Below, one piece after another: positions 34,090 to 42,896 of a stretch of 64,000 nucleotides of DNA (positions are counted from its first letter, which is position 1; every line of letters begins with the position of its first letter). Where the stretch lies: positions 19,797 to 83,796 of the forward strand of contig CAMBQQ010000002.1 in the NCBI GenBank assembly GCA_945870035.1, given 5' to 3'. Origin of the DNA: Rhizobium sp. Q54. GTDB lineage: Bacteria > Pseudomonadota > Alphaproteobacteria > Rhizobiales > Xanthobacteraceae. The notes under the pieces were generated by a model, which saw nothing but the letters and a program-made list of their open reading frames with translations, ran no database searches and was not told the origin of the DNA. The position numbers were made by a program, and so were the translations under genes.

Positions 34090-34794
34090 TCAGGCGATGA
34101 GCGCACCGCCATCAATATAGACGATCGATCCGGTAGCAAAGCCGTTGTTCACAAACGCAAGGATCTGCCCGGCGATGTCGTCGGCGACACCGACGCGGCC
34201 GACCGGCAGCCCGGCGGCGATCTTGTTGAGCATGTCAACGCGCGCGGCTTCCGCCATGCCGGCTCGGATCGGCGTGTCGATGATGCCAGGCGAGACGCAG
34301 TTCACCCGCACCGGCGCCAGTTCGAGCGCGAGACTGCGCGCGAGCGACTCGATGGCGCCATTTGCGGCGCCGACGATAGCCGAGTTCGGCCGCGGACGAA
34401 CGCTGAGAAATCCGGAAACCAAAGTCAGCGAGCCGCCGGCGTTGAAATTGGCCGCGCGCGCCACCCGCCAGGCGCCCCAGAACTTACCCTCCATGGTCGC
34501 GCGCACATCGTCCATCGCCACCGTCTTGAACGGGCCCGACTTGAGCTGCGCTGCGGTAACGACGACATGATCGACCGCGCCGCATTCGCGGAACAGGTTG
34601 ACGACGCTGTCATCGTCGGTGACATCGGCGGCGATGGCCTTGACCCCGATCTTGCCCGCGGCGGCTTTCAGTTTCTCGGCGCTGCGCGACGCGATGATGA
34701 CTTCGGCGCCCTGCGCCTTGGCCATGGCCGCGGTCGCCAAACCGATACCGGACGATCCACCGACGACGACGACCTTCTTGCCCGCGAGCGACAT
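34090..34794 (-). CDS. Atypical short-chain dehydrogenase/reductase-like protein
   Basis: 234 residues. Rossmann nucleotide-binding motif G-G-S-S-G-I-G-L-A near residue 11. The serine of the catalytic set is present (L-V-S-G-F), but where SDRs have Y-x-x-x-K this protein reads V-G-A-A-N, so both Tyr and Lys are missing. The C-terminal S-P-G-I-I-D-T-P and Y-I-D-G-G are intact. It may bind NAD(P) without classical reduction, or use other residues. ATG at 34794 has AAGGGA upstream. Same direction as, and 35 bases after, the ThDP enzyme gene. Confidence 0.8.
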   Translation of the reverse strand: MSLAGKKVVVVGGSSGIGLATAAMAKAQGAEVIIASRSAEKLKAAAGKIGVKAIAADVTDDDSVVNLFRECGAVDHVVVTAAQLKSGPFKTVAMDDVRATMEGKFWGAWRVARAANFNAGGSLTLVSGFLSVRPRPNSAIVGAANGAIESLARSLALELAPVRVNCVSPGIIDTPIRAGMAEAARVDMLNKIAAGLPVGRVGVADDIAGQILAFVNNGFATGSIVYIDGGALIA

Positions 34795-34829
34795 ATCTAT
34801 TCCCTTCACATTGGTGTCTGTTGCGCCGT

Positions 34830-36632
34830 TCAGCCCGGCAGGAACTGCTTGCCGATGGACGGCTTGCTGACGCCGAGACCCGGCAACTCCCAAACCCCGG
34901 CGCCGGCCGGATTGGTGTCGGCGGCAATATCGACGTCGATCAGGTAAGGCTTGTTCGCGGCGATGCCGCGCCGCACCGCCTCAGCCAGATCGGCGGCGCG
35001 ATCGACGCGCACACCTTCGACGCCGCACGACCGCGCCATCGCCGCGAAGTCAGGATTGTAACGTTCGCCGGTCAAAGGATTGTGGAAGTCGGTCGCCAGT
35101 TCGCGCTTGTCGAGATAGCCGCGCTGCAAGCCGCGGATCGAGGCATAGGCGTAGTTGTTCCACACCACCCAGACCACCGGCAGATTATATTCGACCGCCG
35201 TGCCGAGCACATTGGCGTGCATGAAGAAAGCGCCGTCGCCGCACACCGACACGCAGGGCCGGTCGGGCGCGGCGAACTTCGCTCCCATGACGCCGGCAAC
35301 GCCGAACCCCATCGAGCCGAACGCCATACAGCCGATCAACGAGTCGGGGCGGCGCGGCTTGGTATAGCCGAGCAGCCAGTTATGATGCACGCCGATGTCG
35401 CTGACCAGAATCGCATCGTCGGGCAGGCCGCGCTGGATTTCGAACGCGGCGCGCTGCGGATTGATCGGCTGCGTGTCGTCGGTGAAGCCCGGCGCGATGA
35501 GCGCGTCCCATTCCTTGCGGTAGCCATCGATCTGCGCCAGCCACTTCTTGCGCGCCTCGGCTTTTTTGGTCAGGTCCTTGCGGCGATCGAGTTCGGCCAG
35601 CACCTGACGCAGGAAAGTACGGATGTCGGCCATCAGGCCGAGCGCCACCGGATAGTTGCGACCGATCTCGTCCGGATCGATATCGACATGAATGAGCTGC
35701 GTCGGCGGGATGGTGAAAGAGTAACCCGGAATCCACGAACTCGAGGTGCGGTCGTCGAAACGCGCGCCGAGCGACAGCAGCACGTCGGCCTGTCGCGTCG
35801 CATGATTGGCCTGATAGTGGCCGCCGCGCGCGACCATGCCGAGCGACAAAGGATGCAGCGTGTCGATGGCGCCGAGGCCGCTCATCGATGCCGCCACCGG
35901 AATTTGCAGGCGCTCGGCAAGCTGGAGCAATTCGCCGCCCGCGCCGCCATGGCGGATCGCCTGCCCCACGAAAATCACCGGCCGCTCGGCATTTAGGAGC
36001 ATGTCGACAGCCTTGATGACGCCATCGGGGTCGGCGCCGCAACGGCTGGAGATATTGGCGTTCCATTCCTTGGCTTGCGGCGCTTCCTCGGCGGCCGCTT
36101 CCATGAACACATCGTAGGGCACGTCCAGCACCACCGGACCGGGGCGTCCGGTCACCATCGTCTTCCATGCCTGCCGCACGGCGAGCGGCACCATGTCGCC
36201 GCGCGTCGGCTGGAACACGCGCTTGCAAAGGCTGCGCACGGTCGACGGAAAGTCCGCCTGGTTCTGCCGGTACATTTCCTGAAAGGCGCCGCGGTTGAAC
36301 TGGCCGGTCGGCACATTGCCGGTCACCGCCAGAAACGGCACCGAATCGAGATAGGCGGTCGCCAGCGAAATCGGCAGATTGGCGGAACCCGGTCCGCATG
36401 AGGTGAAGGTCGCGGTCGCCTTGCCGGACACGCGGTAATAACAATCCGCCATGAAGCCGGCGACGCTTTCGTGATGCGTCGAGATGGTCGTGATCTCGGA
36501 GGAGCGCTCGTACAGCGCGTCGATAAACTGGATGTTGCCGTGGCCGCACAGGCCGAACACCTGCGGCACCTTCTCCTGAATCAGATAGTCGACAATGACC
36601 TGTGCGCCATTGAGTTTATTTCCAGTCGACAT
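34830..36632 (-). CDS. Thiamine-diphosphate-dependent enzyme (acetolactate synthase-like)
   Basis: 600 residues with the three-domain ThDP fold: N-terminal PYR domain with the catalytic Glu in H-H-E-S-V-A-G-F near residue 54, central domain, and C-terminal PP domain with the ThDP/Mg motif G-D-G-A-F-F ... W-N-N near 480-510. Related proteins include acetolactate synthase, 2-oxoacid decarboxylases and benzoylformate decarboxylase. No regulatory small subunit is nearby, which argues for a catabolic lyase or decarboxylase rather than branched-chain amino acid synthesis. TAGGAG precedes the start. Confidence 0.85.
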   Translation of the reverse strand: MSTGNKLNGAQVIVDYLIQEKVPQVFGLCGHGNIQFIDALYERSSEITTISTHHESVAGFMADCYYRVSGKATATFTSCGPGSANLPISLATAYLDSVPFLAVTGNVPTGQFNRGAFQEMYRQNQADFPSTVRSLCKRVFQPTRGDMVPLAVRQAWKTMVTGRPGPVVLDVPYDVFMEAAAEEAPQAKEWNANISSRCGADPDGVIKAVDMLLNAERPVIFVGQAIRHGGAGGELLQLAERLQIPVAASMSGLGAIDTLHPLSLGMVARGGHYQANHATRQADVLLSLGARFDDRTSSSWIPGYSFTIPPTQLIHVDIDPDEIGRNYPVALGLMADIRTFLRQVLAELDRRKDLTKKAEARKKWLAQIDGYRKEWDALIAPGFTDDTQPINPQRAAFEIQRGLPDDAILVSDIGVHHNWLLGYTKPRRPDSLIGCMAFGSMGFGVAGVMGAKFAAPDRPCVSVCGDGAFFMHANVLGTAVEYNLPVVWVVWNNYAYASIRGLQRGYLDKRELATDFHNPLTGERYNPDFAAMARSCGVEGVRVDRAADLAEAVRRGIAANKPYLIDVDIAADTNPAGAGVWELPGLGVSKPSIGKQFLPG

Positions 36633-36774
36633 CAGTTCAGTCTCCTACCGGGCTTTTTCTTCTGAGGCGGCTGAGGGCAGCGCGCGACCGTATTTCTCAT
36701 AATGCTGGACGTCAATTGATATTGTGGTATGCCTGCTTCTTGGGAAAAAACGCCGGAAACGACAGGAGCGCACC

Positions 36775-37152
36775 ATGACGACGACACGCCAATGGTTCAT
36801 CCGCAACATCGCCGAAGTGCCGTGGCGCCAGTTCCCGGATCATTTCGGTGGCGCGTTGTCGAAACCACTGGTGATGCCGGAAACCGCCGGCTCGCAGCAC
36901 ATCGACTACCGCATCTCGATGTACCAGCCGATGGCCTATGTGAAGGTTCACAAGCATAAAGTTCAAGAGCAAGTCTATCACGTCCTCGAAGGGGAAGGTC
37001 TGATGCACATCGACGGCAAAGACCATCTGGTGCGCAAACACGACTACATTTTCCTGCCGCCCGGTATCGATCATGCGATTTCCAACACCGGCCTGGTCGA
37101 TCTCGTGTTTCTGGTCGTGACGTCTCCTGTAACGGATGAAGTGCCCAAGTAG
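36775..37152 (+). CDS. Cupin-domain protein
   Basis: 125 residues. A single cupin barrel with the metal-binding motif K-V-H-K-H-K-V-Q-E-Q-V-Y-H near residue 60 and P-P-G-I-D-H-A-I near 100. It may be a small isomerase, dioxygenase or metal-binding sensor. CAGGAG lies before the ATG. It is transcribed divergently from the ThDP gene and runs convergently into the flavoprotein gene with a five-base gap. Confidence 0.8.
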   Translation: MTTTRQWFIRNIAEVPWRQFPDHFGGALSKPLVMPETAGSQHIDYRISMYQPMAYVKVHKHKVQEQVYHVLEGEGLMHIDGKDHLVRKHDYIFLPPGIDHAISNTGLVDLVFLVVTSPVTDEVPK

Positions 37153-37157
37153 TCAGT

Positions 37158-38621
37158 TCAAAAGGTCGCGGCGTTGCGCCCGGCGCGCCGTCCCGACGCG
37201 AAGGCCCAGCCGAGATGATGGCCATGACCCTTGAGCAGCAGGCCGCCCTGCCCGGTCGAACCGGCTGCGTAAAGTCCCGGTATCGGGATGTCGCCTTCGC
37301 CCAACACCCGGTGTTCATGATCGACGGCAAGGCCGCCTTCGCCATGCACGAAGACGGCGCGCACTGGGCCGAGCGCGACATAGGGCCCTTGGACCAGCGG
37401 CCTGTTCGATTGCGCGTTGTGCGCATTGACTGTCGCCGTTAGCGCCGCGGCAGGAATCGACAGCTTGCCAGCCAGCTCATCGAGCGTCGCGCCGCGTCTG
37501 TAAACATCGGGACGGTTGCGCCGGTAGTCGTCCACATAGGCATAGGCCACGCCCGGCGCGGTCGAGATGAAATGTGGCCACCTGGAAAACAGCGCCGTCA
37601 TCCGGCTGTCGAGCAAAATATAGGCGGCCTTGTTCGGCTGGTCGGGCAGCGCGTAAGCTGGCTTGCCGCGCTCGTCGGTGAAGCGCGCGCCGTTTTTGTT
37701 GATCAGAATGGCGCCCTCGGCAAACAGATCGGGCGACGGCGCCAAAGCCGTGGTGACGAAACTCATCACGAAAGGCCGCAGCAGCGCGCTCGGCATGTGG
37801 TCGAGCGACCAGGCCATCAGGTTGGCGAGTGCCGGCCAGGGCGGCAGATTGAGAAGCATGTTGCGCTTTTGCGGCGGCACAAAGCGCAATTCGGGTCCGA
37901 GCGCCAGATCGCCATTGATGATCCGCGCGCCAAGCGGCAAAGCCAGCTTCTGGCCGTCGCCGGTCGCCGTGACGTTGACGCCGTCGATTTTGGCTTCCTG
38001 CGGTCCCATAAACTGCGCTTTCAATTCGGGATCGCTGGTGAAGTCGCCGGTCGCCAGCACAACGCCGCTTTTGGCGCGATAGCGGCGCGGGCCATCGGCG
38101 GTCGTGCAATCAACAGCGACCACACGGCCCTGCTCGACGACCAGCTTTGTCGCGCGCACGCCGCACACGATGCGAACGCCGGCGCGCCGCGCCGCATTCT
38201 CCAGATGGGTGATAAACGACCGTGAATTGGGCAGCACATTGTGCATGCGCGGCAGCGTATGGGGCGGCTCCGGCATCGGCCCGAAGAAGCGGATGCCATG
38301 TTTGAGCAGCCAGCGAAAGGTGTCCGGCATCTCATCGGCCAGCACCCGCCGCAATTCCGGATTGTCGCGCGCATCGAGATCGCCGTTGAAGCCGGCCATG
38401 TCGCGCCAATGGGATTGCGCGCTGTCCTTGATACCGGCGCGCGCCTGATGCGGCGTGCCACTGGCCGTCACCGATCCGACCGACCAGGCGGTCGAGCCGC
38501 CGAGTTGCGGATTCTTCTCCAGCAGCACAACGTCGCGCCCGCACGCGCGCGCCTCGATCGCCGCCGCCAACCCGCTGCCGCCGCCGCCGACGACTATGAC
38601 GTCGCAGGCCGCATCCATCAC
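37158..38621 (-). CDS. FAD-dependent oxidoreductase of the fumarate reductase/ketosteroid dehydrogenase group
   Basis: 487 residues. FAD-binding motif G-G-G-G-S-G-L-A-A-A near residue 12, G-G-S-T near 42, and a C-terminal G-L-Y-A-A-G-S-T-G-Q-G-G flavin contact near 450. The FRD-type capping domain is between. Substrates of the group include fumarate, ketosteroids, urocanate and related enoates; the actual substrate is not known. Its start overlaps the stop of the next flavoprotein gene (38618..40120), so the two are probably co-expressed and may act on consecutive intermediates. Confidence 0.8.
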   Translation of the reverse strand: MMDAACDVIVVGGGGSGLAAAIEARACGRDVVLLEKNPQLGGSTAWSVGSVTASGTPHQARAGIKDSAQSHWRDMAGFNGDLDARDNPELRRVLADEMPDTFRWLLKHGIRFFGPMPEPPHTLPRMHNVLPNSRSFITHLENAARRAGVRIVCGVRATKLVVEQGRVVAVDCTTADGPRRYRAKSGVVLATGDFTSDPELKAQFMGPQEAKIDGVNVTATGDGQKLALPLGARIINGDLALGPELRFVPPQKRNMLLNLPPWPALANLMAWSLDHMPSALLRPFVMSFVTTALAPSPDLFAEGAILINKNGARFTDERGKPAYALPDQPNKAAYILLDSRMTALFSRWPHFISTAPGVAYAYVDDYRRNRPDVYRRGATLDELAGKLSIPAAALTATVNAHNAQSNRPLVQGPYVALGPVRAVFVHGEGGLAVDHEHRVLGEGDIPIPGLYAAGSTGQGGLLLKGHGHHLGWAFASGRRAGRNAATF

Positions 38622-40120
38622 GGCGATTGCGCGGCGCGCTGACCGGCCGTGGTGCCGGCGATTTTGCCGAACACGGAACCGTTCATCAGGCCGGTGCCGC
38701 CGGGATAGTTGAAATAGAAGATGCCGCCGACCAGTTCGCCAGCCGCGAACAGGCCGGGGATCGGCGCGCCATCGGTGTCCATGACGCGGGCGCTGGTGTC
38801 GATCTTAAGGCCGCCGAACGTGAATGTGAGCCCGCACGTTACGGCGTAAGCCTCGAACGGCCCCTCATCCACCGTGTTGGCCCAGTTCGACTTCGGAATG
38901 GCGAGCCCCCTGGTGCCGCGGCCATCCTTGACGTTCGGATCGAACGGCACGTCTGTCATGACCGCTTTGTTGTAGGCCTTGATGGTCTCCAGCGCCTTCT
39001 CTGCATTGACGTCGTCGAGTTTCTTGACCAGTTCCTCCAGCGTGTCGGCGCGGACCTTGGTGACGCGCTTGATGCGGTATTCGTCGCGCAGCATCGGGAT
39101 GATCTTCTTGTCGAACACCTGCCAGGCGAACTGCCCCGGCTGGTGCAGGATCACGCGTCCGTACTTCGCGTAAGTGTAATTGCGAAAGTCGGCGCCCTCG
39201 TCGACGAAACGCTCGCCATTGGCGTTGATCATGATGCCCCAGGGATAGGAATGCTTCTGGAAGTTATCGCCGACCGAGAGATCGCCGAATTCCGGCGCAT
39301 TGCGGTCCCAGCCGACGGCATGGCCGCCCGACCAGTTGCCGGTCGGCATGGCGCCGATGTCGAGCGCCATCTTGATGCCGTCGCCGGTGTTGAAACGGGT
39401 GCCGCGAATTTTCGCCAGTTCCCAGAGCGGCCCAAGATAGCGCGTGCGCATCTCGGCATTGGACTGAAAGCCGCCGGCCGCCAGCACCACGCATTTGGCC
39501 ATGACCTCAACGGTCTTGCCGTTCGACTTGACCTTGACGCCCTTGACTCCATCGTCATCGGCGATCAACGAGATGGCGCGGGCGCCATAAGCAATCGCGA
39601 CCTTGTTCTTGGCGGCGATCTTGGTCCAGGAATCGACCAGCCCCGGCCCGCCGCCCCAGGCTTCAACTGTCAGGCCGCCCCAGAATTTGAACATGCCGTT
39701 GATCTTGTAAGCCTGCCGCCCCCAGATCGGCATGAAGCGCATGCCCTTGTCGCGCATCCAGCGCATGGTTTCCTTGCTGCGCGTCACCAGCAATTCGCAC
39801 AGATCCGGATCGGTGCGGTATTCGGTGACGCGGCCCATGTCGTCGAAAAACTTTTCCTCGGTGTACGTACCGAAATCCGACTTCGACACTTCTTCGTCGG
39901 TGAGATCGGGCATCAATGCGCGCAGATCCTCGACCCCGTCATAGACGCAGCGGAAAGCGCCGGCGGTGAAACGACTGTTGCCGCCGGCTTCGTCTTCCGG
40001 CGAGCGCTCCAGCATCAGCACCGAGACGCCGTGTTCGGCCGCGGCCATTGCTGCGCAAAACGCGGCATTGCCGGCGCCGACCACCACGACATCGACGGAA
40101 GCGGGCAATTCTTTGCTCAT
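38618..40120 (-). CDS. FAD-dependent oxidoreductase, tricarballylate dehydrogenase (TcuA)-like
   Basis: 500 residues. FAD motif G-A-G-N-A-A-F-C-A-A near residue 15, E-A-G-G-N-S-R-F-T-A near 44, a capping domain and C-terminal G-L-F-A-A-G-E-L-V-G-G near 460. The sequence is close in layout to TcuA, which oxidises tricarballylate to cis-aconitate. No tcuB or tcuC partner is seen here, so the substrate assignment is tentative. ATG at 40120 is preferred over one 15 codons upstream. Divergent from the aldehyde dehydrogenase gene. Confidence 0.8.
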   Translation of the reverse strand: MSKELPASVDVVVVGAGNAAFCAAMAAAEHGVSVLMLERSPEDEAGGNSRFTAGAFRCVYDGVEDLRALMPDLTDEEVSKSDFGTYTEEKFFDDMGRVTEYRTDPDLCELLVTRSKETMRWMRDKGMRFMPIWGRQAYKINGMFKFWGGLTVEAWGGGPGLVDSWTKIAAKNKVAIAYGARAISLIADDDGVKGVKVKSNGKTVEVMAKCVVLAAGGFQSNAEMRTRYLGPLWELAKIRGTRFNTGDGIKMALDIGAMPTGNWSGGHAVGWDRNAPEFGDLSVGDNFQKHSYPWGIMINANGERFVDEGADFRNYTYAKYGRVILHQPGQFAWQVFDKKIIPMLRDEYRIKRVTKVRADTLEELVKKLDDVNAEKALETIKAYNKAVMTDVPFDPNVKDGRGTRGLAIPKSNWANTVDEGPFEAYAVTCGLTFTFGGLKIDTSARVMDTDGAPIPGLFAAGELVGGIFYFNYPGGTGLMNGSVFGKIAGTTAGQRAAQSP

Positions 40121-40276
40121 GCTGAAAGACCTTCTGGTGCGGCCGATTTTTTCCCGGTCACTCATAATCGTCAGGGCGCGCGAGTCAATGCCTCCAGCAT
40201 TGTGAATTGCGATTTGTCATTCTCGGATGGCGGGGATAGGATCGCGGCCACGTCAAAAACGTCCGGGAGTGCGCCG

Positions 40277-41734
40277 ATGAATCCGACATCCGCCGTCTTG
40301 GCGACCAGCGAAACCGGCCCGGCCGAAATCCCGATGCTGATCGGCGGCGAATGGCGCCGCGCGTCCGAAACCTACGAAGTTCGCGACCCCTACCGCAAAA
40401 CGGTCGCCTCTCACGCGCCCCGCTCCTCGCTTGCCGATCTTGACGACGCCCTCAAGGCCGCGGTGGCGGCGAAACCGAAAATCGCCGCGATGCCGGCTTT
40501 CGAGCGCGCCGCGATATTGCGCCGCGCCGCCAAACTGCTGATCGAGCGCGCCGACGCCATCGCCGAAATCATGACGCGCGAAACCGGCAAAGCGGTGAAA
40601 GACGCCAAAGCCGAGATCCTGCGCTCGCAGGACACTCTGTCGCTGTCGGCGGAAGAAGCCGTGCGCATCGAAGGCGAGCACATTCCGCTCGATGCAAGCG
40701 CCATGGGCGCCGGCAAGATCTGTTTCATGCTGCGCTTTCCGGTCGGCGTCGTCGCCGGCATCACGCCGTTCAACGCGCCGGTCAATCTCGCCTGCCACAA
40801 GATCGCGCCGTCGATCGCCGCCGGCAATGCGCTGGTGCTGAAAGCACCGCCGCAATCGCCGGGCGTTGTCCACGCGCTGGCGCAGATTTTCGTCGATGCC
40901 GGCACGCCGCCAGGCGTGCTCAATGTGCTGTACGGCGATCTCGTCGGCCCGGCGCTGGTGCGCGACCCGCGTGTCGACTTCATCACCTTCACCGGCTCGC
41001 CGGCCGCTGGCGCGCAGATCAAGGCCAATTCCGGCCTGCGCCGCGTCGCGCTCGAACTCGGCGGCAACGGCATCACCATCGTCCACGAAGACGCCGACAT
41101 TGCCGAGGCCGCGCCGATCTGCGGCCGCAACGCCATGCGGCTGGCGGGGCAGAGCTGCATCTCGGTGCAGACCGTCTATGTACACCGCAGCCAATACGCC
41201 AAATTCGTCGAGCTGGTCGCGGCCGAGGTCGGGAAACTCAAGCTCGGCGACCCGCTCGACCCCACGACCGATGTCGGCACCCTGATCGACGAAGGCGCGG
41301 CCAGGCGCGTCGAATCCTGGATCGAGGAAGCCGCCGCTAACGGCGCCCGCGTCGTCACCGGCGGCAAGCGCCACGGCGCCCAGCTCGAGCCAACCGTGAT
41401 CGCCGACGCCAAGCCGGCCATGAAAGTCGTCTGCGACGAGGTGTTCGGACCGGTGATCAGCCTGCTGCCCTATGACGATATCGACGAGGTGTTCCGCTTC
41501 GTCAGCGAAAGCCGCTTCGGCCTGCAAACCGGCATCTTCACCAAATCGACCGAGACCGCGATCCGCGCCGTGCGCAATATTCGCACCGGCGGCGTCATCA
41601 TCAACGGCAGCTCGACCTGGCGCACCGACCAGTTGGCCTATGGCGGGGTTAAGGACTCAGGCATCGGCCGCGAAGGCCCGCGCTATTCGATTCGCGACAT
41701 GACCGAGGAACGCATGGTTTTGTTCAATTATTAG
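40277..41734 (+). CDS. NAD(P)-dependent aldehyde dehydrogenase
   Basis: 485 residues of the ALDH superfamily. P-F-N-A-P-V-N near residue 155, F-T-G-S-P near 237, catalytic Glu in E-L-G-G-N near 260 and catalytic Cys in G-Q-S-C-I near 294. All active-site residues are present. The frame is open for 1650 bases upstream (antisense to the flavoprotein gene); the true start is ATG 40277, with GGGAG nine bases before and the family length. Lactaldehyde/phosphonoacetaldehyde-type dehydrogenases are possible relatives. It may oxidise an aldehyde produced by the ThDP enzyme. Confidence 0.88.
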   Translation: MNPTSAVLATSETGPAEIPMLIGGEWRRASETYEVRDPYRKTVASHAPRSSLADLDDALKAAVAAKPKIAAMPAFERAAILRRAAKLLIERADAIAEIMTRETGKAVKDAKAEILRSQDTLSLSAEEAVRIEGEHIPLDASAMGAGKICFMLRFPVGVVAGITPFNAPVNLACHKIAPSIAAGNALVLKAPPQSPGVVHALAQIFVDAGTPPGVLNVLYGDLVGPALVRDPRVDFITFTGSPAAGAQIKANSGLRRVALELGGNGITIVHEDADIAEAAPICGRNAMRLAGQSCISVQTVYVHRSQYAKFVELVAAEVGKLKLGDPLDPTTDVGTLIDEGAARRVESWIEEAAANGARVVTGGKRHGAQLEPTVIADAKPAMKVVCDEVFGPVISLLPYDDIDEVFRFVSESRFGLQTGIFTKSTETAIRAVRNIRTGGVIINGSSTWRTDQLAYGGVKDSGIGREGPRYSIRDMTEERMVLFNY

Positions 41735-41762
41735 ACTGCTGCGAATTGCCACAGGACGATGT

Positions 41763-42749
41763 ATGAAAGCCCTCACGGCGACCCATAACCTTGTGCCGAT
41801 ACGGATCGGCCCCCGCCGTTCGGAGGCAGCTGACGTGAGCGCGCGAACCAAAACCAAGATTGCAGCCAAATCTTCCAAAGCATTGCCACCCAAGCTCGCC
41901 AAGTCGGCAAAGCCGGGCAAACAGGCAGTAGCCCGGCTGGTGCAAGACGCCGGCTCCGATATCGACGACGACGCCGAAGACAAGCAGCGCTCCGGCGTCC
42001 AGTCGCTCGGCCGCGCCTTCGGCATTCTCGAGGAAATCGCCAGGCACCGTGACGGCATCGGCCTCGCCGATCTGAGCAAGCTGGTCGGCCTGCACAATTC
42101 GACAACCTTCCACCTGGCCAAGACGATGGTGTCGCTCGGCTATATCCGCCAGGAAAAGGACACCAAGCGCTACCGCATCGGCCGGCCGCTGTTCGCGCTC
42201 GCGGCCAGCGCCCTCGACGAAATCGAAATGGTGAAAGTCGCCACGCCGTTGCTGGAAGACATGTCGCGCGAAACCGGCGAGACCAGCCACTTCGCCGTCC
42301 GCATGGGCGACACCGTCGTGGTAATCGCCCGCACCAGTGGCCCGGGCGCTTTCCAGATGACCGACCGTGTCGGCATGGTTCGTCCGGCGCATTGCACCGC
42401 GCTCGGCAAGGTCATTCTGGCGGCGTTGCGTCCCGACCAGCTCGAACGCTTTCTCGCCCGCCTCGACATGAAGCCGTCCACCGATAAATCGATCACCGAT
42501 ATTCCGATGTTGCTGCGTCAGATCGAAGATATCCGGCACAGCGGGGTCGCCCTCGACGACGGCGAATTCAATCCGGAGGTCCGCTGCCTTGCCGTGCCGG
42601 TCACGGACTTTACCGGCCAGTTCATCGGCGCCCTTGGAATATCCGGCCCGATCTGGCGCTTGTCGAACCAGACCCTGAAGGACCGCGCGAAAATCGTGCA
42701 GGCGTTCGCCACCCGCTTGTCCGAAGAGTTTGGCGCAAAGCCATCCTGA
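41763..42749 (+). CDS. IclR-family transcriptional regulator
   Basis: 328 residues. Winged helix-turn-helix at about residues 78-140 (S-L-G-R-A-F-G-I-L-E-E-I; L-H-N-S-T-T-F-H-L) and an effector domain after it (G-K-V-I-L-A-A-L near 215). The first 75 residues are a low-complexity Ala/Lys extension ending in an acidic run (D-I-D-D-D-A-E-D), absent from ordinary IclR proteins. A GTG at 41835 would remove part of it. Placed between the catabolic genes and the importer, it is the likely local regulator; ligand unknown. Confidence 0.85.
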   Translation: MKALTATHNLVPIRIGPRRSEAADVSARTKTKIAAKSSKALPPKLAKSAKPGKQAVARLVQDAGSDIDDDAEDKQRSGVQSLGRAFGILEEIARHRDGIGLADLSKLVGLHNSTTFHLAKTMVSLGYIRQEKDTKRYRIGRPLFALAASALDEIEMVKVATPLLEDMSRETGETSHFAVRMGDTVVVIARTSGPGAFQMTDRVGMVRPAHCTALGKVILAALRPDQLERFLARLDMKPSTDKSITDIPMLLRQIEDIRHSGVALDDGEFNPEVRCLAVPVTDFTGQFIGALGISGPIWRLSNQTLKDRAKIVQAFATRLSEEFGAKPS

Positions 42750-42896
42750 GAACGACCGTCGGTCCACTTAGGCGTTGACAGCGGCCCACCTCCCCGTAAA
42801 TATCATCCAACAATAAAAAAACGTATCTCACATTGTCGCATGCGCGGCGAGTGAGGCCGAAAGGGGCAAACGCGTCAATCTGGGAGGACATCGACT

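Noticed and set aside
38627..40276. Long upstream extension of the aldehyde dehydrogenase frame
   Set aside because: It is antisense to the TcuA-like gene. The family start and ribosome site lie at 40277.
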